A stretch of DNA of 64,000 nucleotides from Lithospermum erythrorhizon (taxonomy: Eukaryota > Streptophyta > Magnoliopsida > Boraginales > Boraginaceae): positions 25,840 to 89,839 of the forward strand of contig JADFUC010000478.1 in NCBI GenBank assembly GCA_019722365.1, in the 5' to 3' direction. Shown in pieces: positions 33,420-45,751 of the stretch; positions within the stretch are counted from its first letter, which is position 1, and each line of letters starts with the position of its first letter. The notes under the pieces were generated by a model that had not been told where the DNA came from, searched no databases, and was given only the letters and a program-made list of their open reading frames with translations. A program made the position numbers and the translations under genes.

Positions 33420-35627
33420 TGCCAAACATAATAGGAAATATACAACCCAAAATAAACGGTGTAGTTCAAAAAATTTCATACATATTTACAAAATGAATTG
33501 TAAATATAATACCCGTGCTTCAAATCTCACAAAAGCATTACAAGGTATCAAGATCCCTTTATACTCGGATTGGCTTGACAATCTTTGCGTACATTTTGAA
33601 TCCAGAAGTATAATAGTAGGTTAACTCAACCAATTGTCTAGTAATATGCAAGTACCAAAGTCTATTATGCCCCTGAATTCCAAGCGACAACACTACATAC
33701 ATTTGAATCGGCGCGTAGTAGGTTACCAACCAATTACGAGCTACGCCAACTTTCTTTATTATTATTTAGCATATCGGGCAGGATGCTACGACTTTGTATC
33801 TTGACGGTTAAGCGTACCAATTAAACCAAATGATTTACTTAGGTGATCATCGAAAGCCCTTAGCGTTAATTAAAATCACTTAACCACGATCCGTATCTAT
33901 TAAAGTGCAAAACTATAACACACGCCATCCTGGGTGTGCGAGATAATGCAACCGATTTCACAACTTTAAAATTGGCTTGATACGTTTTAAATTTTTAATT
34001 GGTGAGATTAATATTATTTAACTATTGTACGCATAGGTAGCACATGTTAAAACACACACAACATAATAAATAAACACACATTTAGGGGATAGATATGACC
34101 CACAGGACCTATTACATATTAACAAGTGAAATGCTAAAATAAGTCCTATTCTGACACTTTAGAAGTGCAAATCTTGTATTCTTGACACCATGAAACCTCG
34201 AGGTTCTCCAAGTCTTTGTCTTTGTCAAATATTATCTTCAATGCCACCACAACAGTACATACTACTCTAACCCAACCCAGAATACTTGGGGCTTGTGGGT
34301 AAAGAATACACGAATAAAAAATACATTTCAGCAGTCGTTTCTGACATTTCGATCGTAGACCGGAAATAAATAAATGAAAGCGGGTCATATCTAATACTTC
34401 CTTTCCATTCCATAACAATATATATGGGCAAACATTAAAACAAATAAACGCGATTAATGTCATATATATTAAATGATAGAGATTAAATGTGTTCATAATT
34501 GACTAATTAATTACCCATTATTTTTATAATTAATTATCAGTGTATAAATTTTAATTTAAATATATTCACACATGATTAATGATAATTATTACAAAAATTA
34601 TCAATACTTAAATCATGGAATAATTACTTACAAGTAATTAACTCCCAAATTCAAAATTAAAAGTTATCTTGAAAATATTTTCAAAATGATCAATTAATGA
34701 AAATAATTTTGAAAGGAAATATAAATCAAATTTAATGCCATTCAAGATATATATTCAATCATCTTAATGACAAAATTTATTATTTAACATTTAAAATAAA
34801 ATTAATAATGCAATAATAAATTTTTAAACCAAAAATAATTACATAAAATACGTTTAGGTTTTCTAAAATGAGCAGCTTGAACTTCACTTGACCAAAGCTG
34901 CCCGGCCTCACGGCCACCCACAATAGACCTGCCGGACGGTGCCGTGAATGCGGCCGATGAGCTACGTCCAGGTGGCGGGCATTGCAATTCCGGCCTTTGG
35001 GCCAGCGCCCGGGAGGTAGTCCTTGAAGTTAGTGACCGATTTTTGGCAGTAATTCATTTCGATTTTCGGTTTGCAGATTAATTGCAACTTTTGTAAAAAC
35101 GATTTAGAATGCAAACAATTCAAAAATTCTACCAGGATTTGACTTGAACATCAACAATATCATTATTGAATTCTGCGTCAAGTGGAATTTTATGAAAAAC
35201 ACTTCTATTTTTGATTAAACCCAAAACAATCCAGAAATTCAATGACTTTTTGAATTACTTAAGAGATTCAAAAATTTCAGAAAAACATCTGCTATGAACC
35301 TCAAAGAGTCAGAAATACACAGATTTAATTTCGTAATTTCTGAAATATCTAAACTCTACCTTAAAATAAAAGGATTACACCTCAATTAAAGCGCAAATTA
35401 ATCAATTTTAATCCCCTTTCAATTCATGAAACAATTAAATAAACATCAAATCATCAAAATCAATAAATTAAAATGATGATTTCAGCGTGTGAAAATATAT
35501 ATAAATGGAGTTGATTTTTCATATTATATATTCATCAAATTAGATACATAAATCATGAAATAATCAAATTAACTAACAACTATGTCAACACACAATCAAA
35601 TTAGATAAAATACATCAAACTTGAGTA
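33420..35627 (-). other. LARD 1 leader
   Basis: Corresponds, inverted, to 37,755-39,480 of LARD 2. The part 33,440-34,165 also matches the copia A leader. It includes a GC-rich patch at 34,870-35,040 and a 116-codon ORF described separately. Confidence 0.65.
34146..34496 (-). CDS. small ORF in the LARD 1 leader, hypothetical
   Basis: A 116-codon frame starting at the ATG at 34,496. The N-terminal 60 residues are hydrophobic (HLIYMTLIAFICFNVCPYIL then WNGKEVLDMTRF) and could form one or two membrane segments. The tail is charged (KDKDLENLEV). LARD 2 has a related 70-codon frame at 38,535-38,747 (HLIYMILSVFIYFNILLYIF, then MKYLDITR) that ends early through a frame change; the nucleotide similarity continues beyond it. 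I recognise no family. It may be a chance ORF in a conserved leader rather than a gene. Copia A has lost the matching segment, so a third comparison is not possible here. Confidence 0.25.
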   Translation of the reverse strand: MNTFNLYHLIYMTLIAFICFNVCPYILLWNGKEVLDMTRFHLFISGLRSKCQKRLLKCIFYSCILYPQAPSILGWVRVVCTVVVALKIIFDKDKDLENLEVSWCQEYKICTSKVSE

Positions 35628-35640
35628 GGCTCTGAGGCCA
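35628..35640 (-). other. primer binding site of LARD 1
   Basis: The minus strand reads TGGCCTCAGAGCC one base after the LTR end. This differs by two bases from the tRNA-Met-type site TGGTATCAGAGCC used by plant copia elements. Confidence 0.8.
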
Positions 35641-35641
35641 C

Positions 35642-36610
35642 TGTTAGAATCTAGTATGAATTTTATTTGTGATAAAATACCAAATTCATACATCTCGGAT
35701 CCTCAAAATGATATAAATTAATCTAAAAATCATATAATGACTTATATGAATACGAGAGCACTTACAGAGATGCCAGCGGAAGTCTATCACTTGATTCTTT
35801 CATAAAACCTCCTTTGAATTCCGTCATTGAGCACTTCAAATGCAGCGCCTCACAGTCGGTTGCACGCGGGAGAGGTTGAATCGTCTGCTGTGTTTGTTAG
35901 AGCAATGTGTATTAAATTGGATGATAAAGAAAAAATAGAAATTTTCTTTTCATTTGAGAGCTCACAGCTCTTTTTTCAGATTTGGAGGCTTTTGTTTTTA
36001 CTTTTTTTGATCATTGAAAAATCATTGCTAATCATTAGGTTAATGATTAGGTTTAATATATTATTATTAATGACCTAAAGCTAATCGAATAGTTAATGAC
36101 CCAGACCGTTAAATTTAATTAAACGTTAAGTAAAATCAAACGCACTAACAAGTTGTTAATAGTAACTAACAAGTTACTAACGAGCTCAACCAACTATCCA
36201 ATTAATTCAATTGACTACTTAATTAATTGGGTTCTGTCAATTATATTTTACATTATCAATATAAAATTTCCAATTGAGAATATTCGTTGATTACAATCAA
36301 CTCTCAATTTAGCAAATGTAGTTTAATTTCATACATGAAATATAATTCAACGTCACTGTATGTGTGTGACCTTCTAGACTCAGATAATAGTAAGTTGTAT
36401 AATAATAATAATTGACCAATTACTATTATTATAACGATTAATGAGTAAGATCACAAGGAATCATTTCGTAACCCTTAAATTATCGTAGGGAGCCCAGCTA
36501 TTAATATACTAAGGTGAACACTAAGTTCTAGTAATCACATTTAACCAACGGGGACACAATTTACTTAATGGACATAATAAAAGGGAATCAATTTTCATTG
36601 ATTTCCAACA
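35642..36610 (-). repeat. 5' LTR of LARD 1
   Basis: Begins tgttagaatctagtatg and ends gatttccaaca, 969 bp. The gtgtgtgacct box is at 36,362-36,372. It differs from the 3' LTR mostly by 1-4-bp indels. Confidence 0.9.
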
Positions 36611-36804
36611 ATTAAAAGCGATGAGCATGACCTTAACAACCTTCTTGGCCATTCGGTCCATCAGGTCGGGCACACCGCATTATGAGGCCTTAGAGCTACA
36701 ACGATTACGATTATGTTATTTATAGTGAATCTGCTTGGACCTATCGTCGAGATTAGGAGCCATTGTATGCCCAGCAAGATTAAATCGATCTTTTGAAGAC
36801 ATTT
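36611..36804 (+). pseudogene. pr: gypsy B protease, continuation between the two LARDs
   Basis: Starts with the attaa duplication. In the next frame it reads KSDEHDLNNLLGHSVHQVGH (36,615-36,674), matching the LxxSDLxPxxTxLVGFxGxxVxP segment that follows DxGSS in Tat gypsy protease. FIVNLLGP near 36,720 then resembles FxVVDxPxxYNAIIGRP. This shows that LARD 1 sits inside one gypsy gene and that the spacer between the LARDs is the rest of it. A stop and a frame shift are present. Confidence 0.65.
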
Positions 36805-37737
36805 TGTTGAAATCAATGAAAATTGATTCCACGTATGCAGATTCGCGATAATTGTGTATCAATCATTACCAAGTTGCATCTTGATTGCGAACTTAGTGTT
36901 AGCCTTGGCGATTCTATACTTAGTTTGAGTTCTTATGATAATTATGTGCTAGATCTTACTCATTGTCGATATAATAATTGATCGAGTATTATTATTATAC
37001 AACTGTATTGTGAGCCCTAGAAGTCACGCAGCTCTGATGATATTCAGTATATTTCATGCGTAATGCTTGAATTTCAAAATTGAGAGATGTATCTCTCAAT
37101 ATATGTGATGAACATCGATTAGTTAAACTTGCAAGTTTAATCAATTAAGCAATTGCGATTGATGAATAACTTGATAGGATTGTTGATAGTGGCTTCGTTA
37201 GTATTTTAATTGACTTGTTAAGTTAATTAAAATAGAACAACACTAATTGACTCATTATTTGATTAGAAGCTTATAACGATCTGAGTAAGTTAACGAGTTA
37301 AGCCGATTTATTAACGAGTTGCTTAACGGGTGAAATTAACAAATGGTATTTAAAAGAAAGAGACAAACGGTTTTCATTTCATGAGATCCAAAACCCTTGC
37401 CTCTCCCAGCTTCGCCCCCACCACTTATCATTTGGAATAGTTTTCTCTCCATTTGTTCATCAAAACTCTAGCAAGTTCAAGTGCTCGAATTCGATTACCT
37501 CTGGTGTGTATAATCTAAAAATCTTTTTTGGTGTTGGACAAGCGATTGAAGTGTTTGCAAGGGACTCGCGTGAGGCTTAGTTTTTGAAGTGGGTAATTTC
37601 GATTGTCTTCATTGCTAATGTAAGTACTCTGGTATTCATATAGTCATTATATGTATTTAGATTAATTTATATCATTTTGAGGATTCGGGATGTATGAATT
37701 GTTGTTTAATTACAAAATATAATTCATATAGATTCTA
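36805..37737 (+). repeat. 5' LTR of LARD 2
   Basis: Begins tgttgaaatcaatgaaaattg, ends near agattcta just before the primer binding site. Matches the reverse complement of the LARD 1 LTRs. The gtgtgtgacct box is decayed (about 37,020). Confidence 0.8.
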
Positions 37738-37741
37738 CTTG

Positions 37742-37754
37742 GTGGCCTCAAGCC
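37742..37754 (+). other. primer binding site of LARD 2
   Basis: Reads gtggcctcaagcc, the plus-strand counterpart of the LARD 1 site with a small change. It follows the LTR end within about 5 bp. Confidence 0.7.
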
Positions 37755-39480
37755 TATAAAGTTGATGTATTTTATCTATTAGGTTGTGTGTATGCATTAA
37801 GTTGTAGTGAATTTGATTGATTCATGATTTGTATATTCAATTGATGAATATGACAGAGAAAAATCAACCCATTTAACATATATCACTGCAGTTTGTATCA
37901 TCAAAGTATTATTGATTTTTTGATGATTTGATATTTGTTTAATTGTTTCATGATAGAAAGGGACTAAACTTGATTAATTTGCATTTGATTTTAGGTAGAA
38001 TCATTCGATTTTACACGAGAGGTTAAATTTTTTAGAAATTCCAAAATTAAATTTGTATGTTCACTACCCTTCACAGGGGTTCATCTCAGATTTTTCCAGA
38101 ATGTTTGAATTATTTAAGTACTCCAAAAATTCATTGAATTTCGGGTTATTTTTGGTTGTCGAAAAACTAGAAGTGTTTTTGATGAAATTCCAATTGGCGT
38201 CATTCAATAATGATATTAGTCGAATCCCAGATTTTTTAAATTTTTTAGAGCCTCAAATCATTTATACAAAGTTGTTATTAATCGGCGAAATTAATTTACC
38301 AATATTCGTCGTCGGACTTGAGGGGACGTGGAAGCGTCCGGACTGAATTAGGATGGTCCGGCCACCGGTGAAAACTCACCGGCCATTTTCTAGTACGCCC
38401 GGCGCGGTTGGTAGTATTGTAATAATTAACATTAATCATGTGAATATAGTTAAATTAAAATTTTTACATTGAGTGATAATTAATTATAAAATATTGGATA
38501 ATTAATTAGTCAATTATCAACACATTTAATTTCATTGCATTTAATATATATGATATTAAGTGTATTTATTTATTTTAATATTTTGCTATATATATTTTAT
38601 GGAATGGAAATGAAATATTTAGATATAACCCGTTTGTTATTTATGGCAGTGCATGTCGGAAATGTTGTAAACGACCTGCTGAGTCGTATTTCTTTTATTC
38701 TTGTATTCATTTACCCACAAGCCTGCGTGCTGTCTAAGTTGGGTTAGAGTAGTAGTATGTACTGCTGTGGTGGCATTGAAGATAACATTTCCACAAAGAC
38801 GGCACTTGGAGAACTTGAAGTTTAATTTGAAGAATACAAGACTTACTTCTAAAGTGCTATAATAGGACTTATGTTATTTCACTTATTAAGTGATGTAATA
38901 GGTCCTAGGGGAATTAAGTATCTATATCTCCTCCTAAATGTGTGGTATTTATTTGTTTTCATATTTGTGCATGTTACTTGAATATGTGTAACATACATGC
39001 ATGGTTAAATAGTTAAATAATATTAATCTCACCAATTAAAATTTAAGCAAAGTATCAAGCCATTTAAAGTTGTAAGAAATCAGTTGCATCATCATTTCTT
39101 GTGATAGCGGAGTGTTACAGTTTGTAATTTGATATGACAATGGATCGTGTTGAAGTGATTTCTACTAACGTTGTGGGCTTTAGGATAGTCATCCAGTGAC
39201 TATTTGGTTTAATTGGTATGCTTAACCCGGTATTTTCGGAGATACAAAAGAATCGGGTAGCATCTTGAATGTTATGCTAGTAACCTGAGAGTTATGTAGT
39301 GTTACATAATTGGTTGATAACACTATTATCTTGCATTCAAATCCGAGTATAGTAAGATCTTGATACCTTGTAAATCTTGATACCTACTATTATGCATATG
39401 GATTGTTTGAACTACACTGTTTTATTTTAAGTTGCATATTTCCTATTATGTTTGGCATATTAAGTTTACCTATTTTATTC
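37755..39480 (+). other. LARD 2 leader
   Basis: Colinear with 35,627-33,420. Has the GC-rich patch at 38,310-38,415 and the related small ORF at 38,535-38,747. The end part (38,870-39,480) matches the copia A leader. Confidence 0.65.
38535..38747 (+). pseudogene. small leader ORF of LARD 2, shortened relative of 34,146-34,496
   Basis: 70 codons. Shares HLIYM, YGMEMKYLDITR-like and ISFILVFIYPQA-like pieces with the LARD 1 frame, with a different stop. Hydrophobic throughout. See the LARD 1 entry; a gene is not proven. Confidence 0.25.
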
Positions 39481-42400
39481 ACCATTTATTGGACAAACTA
39501 AATGCATGACTTTATAATGTGAAATAAAATAAGTTAAGGAGAAATCCGAATGACTTGTTGAAATAAAGTGTTACAACGCGATCTCCTTCAACTATTGTAA
39601 TCGGTTGTATGCTAATAGAGGACAAACTTTAAATACCACAAACATTTAAGACTTGATTCAATCATGTTGATACGTTGCATGAACTTTGGTTCATATGATT
39701 GAAGGATAATTAATTTTTGACTCAATCAAAGGTGATGATGCCATGAAGACCAATATGTCATATTGTCTCTTAGCCACCAAACAAGCCTTAAATAATAAAT
39801 AGTTTGAATGATCTTGAATGTTGTGTATCTACATCTCAAGACATGTGATTGGTATTTAGTTTCTTTAACATGATGAACATGGTTCATGAATTGTGATGAA
39901 ACAAAAGCTTATGGTATGTATAACCAAATAAGCAAAGTTATCTCTATTGGTTCGCACATCACTTGTACAGTTGAGTGAACATGGAACTATAAGTTGAAGT
40001 TAATTCCTTTATTATTTCGAGACTTTAAAGCATAGAAAGAAGGATTTTTAAGTAACATTTAGGAATTGAAAGAAATTTGACTAAACCTCGTATCTCAAAT
40101 AATTTTTTGTCAAAGTATGCTTGTCTTGGCTAGGCTACCAGTGTCGAGAACACTAGTTTTGACTCACATGATTTAGTCATGGATATGAGCCAAGTAAAGC
40201 AATAGCCAGAAGACAAGATACAAAGAAAGTTATCGAGCTCTTTGACGTAATGATAGGAGAGGCTACGTTATAAGAGCACCACCGGTTTAAAATCCTGTGA
40301 AGGTGGTTGGGATTCTCAACTATTTTCTTTGCATAGCAAGAGTAGAAATGAATGTCATGTTGACATACTGCGTTTTCATATCTGTGATTACGATTGGGGA
40401 ACATTACTCTGCTCTTCTTTAAAAGGACACCTTGAGCAAACAAGCGATTGAGTATCTTGATGGATTATATTTCGAACAAGACTTAGTATAATCTTGAAAA
40501 GATGAACTAAGTCAACTCTTACTAGACTTAGTGGGAGGTTCACTAATCTAAATTAAGTTTGTATGTTTGCATACAAGTTAATTAAAGATTTGAGTCATTG
40601 AATGATACATCAGAGTTGATATGAATACTATCAAGTTACAGTCAGTATCATCGATATAAGTGATATATCATCGAAGAATGAGACATCGTTCTAATCTTAA
40701 AAAGCGTGCTGAATACGAAAATAAGGAATTGTGTTTAATGAAGTTAAAACACACAAATGGATGAAATCTTTCAATTTCATATACCAAGAGAATTCGTTTT
40801 AACCTTAGATCTCATCGTTAGTTGAGTGATCACAGTAAGGATTGTGTTTAACGTGGTTGAAACACAAAGAATGAAATAATTTCACATGTTAAAGTTGCTA
40901 CACCGCATACCTTTAAACTAATTCAACTCAGAGTTGTGTTTGTCGCAGACTTTGAAACCTCTCATATAGGATAAGTTAGTATTATGTCACTGTAGTAGAC
41001 ATAATTTAACTCAGATCCAAAGTTGATATTAAGTCATTTTTGTACATAACCAGAAGGAAGCTGGTATTTATTTCCATCTACTATAGTGTTGCAATTTATT
41101 GTACATATAGAGTCTTCATTGTGAAGTACAAATAGTGGAAATAAATATGTGACTTGAATGCATTCAAGTGGCTCCGGTTATATCAAGGAGTGTCCACTCT
41201 TGATGCATTTAAAGCTAAATCACGGTATTACAAATATTAACATGAATAAATCATACCAATAAAATGACAGGCCATTTAAAATAAAATAAGATGTGAATAC
41301 ATGGGTTGAGTATAAAAAGCTCTATTAAATCTTACGGATGGTGATTAAGCCAGTAAGAGCCCATTCACTACATTCTAGATGGTGAATCATCAGAAGTAAT
41401 AAATGTATTCTAATTAAATGAGCAATCGGAGTCTTGAATGAGCGTTTAATCATACATTTTGATTAGAAACCAAGATTAAACATATTCATTGGTTGGTATG
41501 AGCTTCATGTTTATTTACCAAACTTTCTTATTCTTTATTCCACAAGTTGTAACATGTGGGTCTAACCAAGTGATCCAAAGAATGTTCCTAAGTAATGATC
41601 AACGATGGATACTTGACATGGTTATTGGAACTCCACATCTCAAGCGAGAATATAAAAGAAAGTTTCTATACTACTAGAATCTAAAGTTGCAAACTTAAGA
41701 TTGAGTATAATGGAGTTAAATTCCTCACTTTGATACTTGATGAAAATCAATAAGAATCGGTGGGAGCATAACTGCATAAATGAAGTTTAATACACTAAAT
41801 GTTGAAGAAATCTTCCTACAACCTTAAAGGGTATAGTAGTGATTAGATTCTTGTACATTTGTGAGCCCAGCTACATATATGTGACATATGCTATAATCAG
41901 TCACATTATATATATGTGAGCTTGCATGACATTTGCTTGTTAAGTTTAAGATGTCATGAAGCTCGAGGTGATTGAAATCTATAATAGATTAAATTCTATA
42001 AATAGGCAGATTCTGTATTGTGAGGCAACTCTTGCGTTAGAGGTCCGATCCTTTAGTAAAGACTGCATTAATAGAGTGGTTGAAGTCATTACATAATAAT
42101 ATGATTAACCGTATGCCGTCACCGAGGTCATGTGTTTTACATCACCACTATGGCGTAGCATGATTCCGTGATTGGAATTGTGAAGTTTTTACTGAAGGTA
42201 TTCACGTGAATTTGGAATACGCTTGGTAGTAACTTTAAGGGAATAGAGGTAACTATAGTTACATGGAATGGATCGGTTGATCTCCTTTATGCTTGAATGT
42301 GATAGTAGCATTATGGGGCCCAGTGTACCATATGAAAAGCTATTAGTCAAGAATTTCAATAATAGAATTTGGTCTAGTATGCTCGATGAGTAAACTAAAG

Positions 42401-43687
42401 AAAACTTGAACTTAGTATTACAACGACGGTCGATCTGTTTTGTTAGTAATGTGTTGTTAAAAAAATATGCATTTAATAAGATAGATGTGTTTTAACACAC
42501 TTGAGTTGTCATTGTAAACCTACCCGATAGAACCCGAAGTGGTTGGAAACCCATTTTTGATCGTAATTAGATGCGTGACTATGTCGGGATAATCTTAATT
42601 AAATCAATGATTATTTGGTTGAGGGCCGGGTTGATGAATATAAAAGAAATTTGCTTGTAAATAGTATTTAATCACTGTTCTTTTTGTAGCTTTACATGTC
42701 ATGGAAGCGGCCTAAAATTCATGCAAGCAAAGGATCCATTAGCCTTGAATTTAAGCATCGTCTCGGAGTTGAGATCCTTCCCGCGTGATTCCAGCGAGTT
42801 TGGTTTTCCACGAGGCTTAATGAAGAGCGATCGTGGCAAAGTTTGAGTGGGAGCTAGTTCATTCACTTTACGGAATGGATTAGAAGATTTATTAAAACTA
42901 AAGTTCCTTTGTGTTTTAATATGATTGTTAGCTAAACTACATCAATGTGTGATTCATTCATATAGTTACCCGTTATTTATTTGGAGGCCATTGAAGTATA
43001 AAATATGCATGTATTGCATCCTCGATGAGTGAAAGAAGTTAAATCACAAGTTGGTCTATGTTTTCTAGAGAGGCAACATGCATTATTGGTGCCTCTTGAA
43101 ACCTAGAAACATATGATAGCCCAATGGCCTTGGTCGGAATCTTGTGGTTAGAGGCGACGAACATCCCGAATGACTAACATGGTGTTTTGATTAGTGATCA
43201 AGATTGATCACGTTAGCACACGCGAGGACTAGATCAATGCCGTGGGCTACGGTCCTATGGTAAGGGGAGCTGGTATGACGAAACAAATTCATAGAAGATA
43301 TGTATATACGTGTCTTATGATATTTGTTTAAGAATTTTTAGATTGACAATTCTTGAACTTCTGATATATAACTATAAATTGTTATATGAGCTACGTATGC
43401 TGACTATGACCAAGCGTCTGCACTTAGCGAGGATTATAGCGACATATGTTGGATCACACACACTGAGTATAATGATAGATGTTGATATATTGGGAGAGTT
43501 TTCCGTCCTTGATATACAAGAGAATCTCGAGCCCCTGCAGCATAGGTTAGTGCTTGATTGGTTTATGGGGCTTATAAATGCTTATTACATTCATACTCGA
43601 GTAAAAGAGATTGTAGGTGTTTCATGACACACTTCTTATGGTTAGCCTACGACTAGATATCATGTTAAGCGAATAGTAGTGTCGTCT
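39481..43687 (+). other. LARD 2 interior, no coding sequence
   Basis: No recognised protein domain on either strand; frames are below 105 codons. Colinear with the LARD 1 interior. The longest frame (43,310-43,627) is broken in the third copy at 55,000-55,200, so I do not call it a gene. Confidence 0.6.
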
Positions 43688-43701
43688 AAGGGCAAGTGGG
43701 G
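43688..43701 (+). other. polypurine tract of LARD 2
   Basis: aagggcaagtgggg directly before the 3' LTR; same motif as in copia B and, shortened, in LARD 1. Confidence 0.75.
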
Positions 43702-44691
43702 TGTTGGAAATCAATAAAAATTGATTCCGCTTTTTATTATGCCCGTTCACGACAATTTGTATCGATTCATTTACGGGTTGGTTAAATACTTGATTCTGCT
43801 GGAACTTAATTATTCCACCTTAATATTGTATAATACTAGTTTGGGTTCCTCATGATAATTTAAGGGGTTATGGCCGATTGCTAGATCTTTACTCATTAAT
43901 CGTTATAATAATAGTAATTGGTGGTCAGCCCCATTATCTGACTTACTATTATTTGGTACAGAAGATCCTTCGCGTACTCTGATGATATTGAATTATATTT
44001 CATGCAAAGAAAGTCACTTGAGACTTGTAAATTGAGAGATGTATCTCTCAATATATTGAACATCAATTGGTTAAACTTACAGTTTAATCAATTAAACAAT
44101 TGAAAGTTGATGAATAACTTGATAAGTTATTTGATAGTGACTCGTTAGTATTTTAATTGACTTGACAAGTTGAGGTAAAATAGAACAACTCACTAGTGAC
44201 TCGTGTTTTGATTCAAAGCTTACCAACGATCTAATTAAGTTATAATTAAACTTATTTCTTGAAGTTATATGGGTAAAATTAACAAATAGTATTTAAGAAA
44301 GAGAGACAAGGGTTTTTCATTTCATGAAATCAAAACCCTTGCCTCTCTCAAAGAAATAGCCCCCCTCCCTATCATTTGGAAGAGTTTTTCTCTTCCATTT
44401 GTTCATCAAAAACTCTAGCAAGTTCAAGTGCTCGAATTCGATTCCCTCTTGGTGTGTACAATCTAGAGGACATCTTTTTGGTGTTGGACAAGCGATTGGA
44501 GAGTGTTTGCAAGGGACTCGCGTGAGACGTTGTTTGAAGTGGGTGATTTGGATTGTCTTTATTTGCTATGTAAGTACTCTGAGTATTCATATAGTCATTA
44601 TATGTATTTAGATTAATTTATATCATTTAAGGATTTGGGATCTTATGAATTATTGTTTAATTACAAATATAATTCATACTAGATTCTAACA
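43702..44691 (+). repeat. 3' LTR of LARD 2
   Basis: Begins tgttggaaatcaataaaaat and ends agattctaaca, 990 bp. Pairs with 36,805-37,737 and with the LTR at 55,315-56,281. Confidence 0.9.
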
Positions 44692-44820
44692 TGAAGATAT
44701 TGGGGCTATTAGATGAAGGAAATACTTTGTTATTAACTTTCTATTCTTCTTGAAATAGGGGCGTCAAGCCCCGAGTAGAAGAGAAGTCAGGAGAAATCAT
44801 TCTAAGGAGATGAAGGTAGT
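44692..44820. other. flank between LARD 2 and CACTA copy A
   Basis: Nearly the same as 56,286-56,415 (tattagatgaaggaaatac, then gaaataggggcgtc). Probably the remainder of the gypsy DNA into which LARD 2 went, but no protein match is clear. Confidence 0.5.
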
Positions 44821-45089
44821 CGGGAAATTTGAATTTAAAAAAATCAAAATTAATTGTTTATACCGACACGGACCCGTGATATCTTTATTATATATAAAAA
44901 AATCATTTTTTTTAATCCACATAGAACCCCCAACCTACATCCCCACCACGGTCCGCCCCGTCGCCGATTCGTACACCACACGCCACCTATGACATGCATG
45001 ACGCGCCCTTGTAGGAAAAGATTAGGCTTTCATTTTTGTTTTTCATTTTTTTCGTTTAATTTCTTTAATTATTTATTTTATAATTACTT

Positions 45090-45735
45090 GTATTTTTTAT
45101 TAGGAATTGATAATATATGTTTATTGATAAAGTTGAATTGAATTGATAATATATGTTTAATAATGTTGAATTGAAATTGATAAATATGTTTATTGAATTG
45201 ATAATATAATTAATAAAGTTGAATTAGAATTGAATGTTGGATTTATTAGGTTTAATTTGTTTTTTTAATTGAATTGAATTGAATTTAAATATTGGATTAA
45301 GTTGAATGTTGGATTGAATTGAATTAATATATTTGGATTGGATTGGAATGAATTTAATTTGGTTTAATTTATTTTTAATTTTTAATTTGTTTTCAATTGG
45401 GAATTGAATGTTGGATTTATTAGGTTTAAATGTTGATTGAATTGAATTAATTGAATTGGATTTATTAAGTTTAGTGCATTGAATTAGGGGTGAATGTTGG
45501 AATTGAATTGGAGGCAGATTATTTGAATTGAATTTGATTAAGTTTGAATTTGGTTGGTTGAATTATATTTGAGATTCATCGAATTGAATTTGAATTAAAT
45601 TGATAAAGTATTAGTTTTGAATGTTGTTTAGTAGATCGAAATGTTGTTTGAATTAGATTTGAGTTTTGAATGTTGTTTGAATTGGACGAATTAGGTTTGA
45701 TTGAATTAGATGATTTTGTTTTAATTTTGATAGAA
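45090..45735. repeat. degenerate ttgaatt repeats in the 5' part of CACTA copy A
   Basis: A stretch dominated by ttgaattgaattgg, gaatgttgga and related units, likely an intron or 5' untranslated part of the first gene. Copy B has the same at 57,480-58,075. Confidence 0.7.
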
Positions 45736-45751
45736 TTTGAATTTCCAAATA

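Larger units (their letters stand above)
27978..36610 (-). mobile_element. LARD 1: large non-autonomous copia-type LTR element, complete
   Basis: An 8,633-bp element with two LTRs (27,978-28,966 and 35,642-36,610), TG..CA ends and a perfect 5-bp duplication attaa. Inside the right LTR edge the minus strand reads TGGCCTCAGAGCC, close to the plant copia primer binding site TGGTATCAGAGCC, so it is minus strand. The 6.7-kb interior has no recognisable gag, protease, integrase, RT or RNase H on either strand, which is the definition of a LARD. It is inserted in the gypsy B protease gene. Over its whole length it is the inverted relative of LARD 2. LTRs and leader match copia A, the likely helper family (inference). 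Confidence 0.85.
36805..44691 (+). mobile_element. LARD 2: large non-autonomous copia-type LTR element, complete
   Basis: A 7,887-bp element with LTRs at 36,805-37,737 and 43,702-44,691, a primer binding site gtggcctcaagcc after the first and a polypurine tract aagggcaagtgggg before the second. It is plus strand. No gag or pol domain is visible. It is colinear with LARD 1 in inverse orientation, sharing LTR, leader, interior and ends. The pentamer tgaag follows the right LTR (44,692) and occurs six bases before the left LTR (36,794-36,798), so the target duplication may be tgaag with extra bases on the left. Its last 1.3 kb is present again at 54,988-56,281. Confidence 0.85.

Noticed and set aside
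27291..44820. Integrated pararetrovirus
   Set aside because: The only coding pieces are Tat-type gypsy gag-protease; no movement or coat protein signature is seen, and LTRs with target duplications are present.
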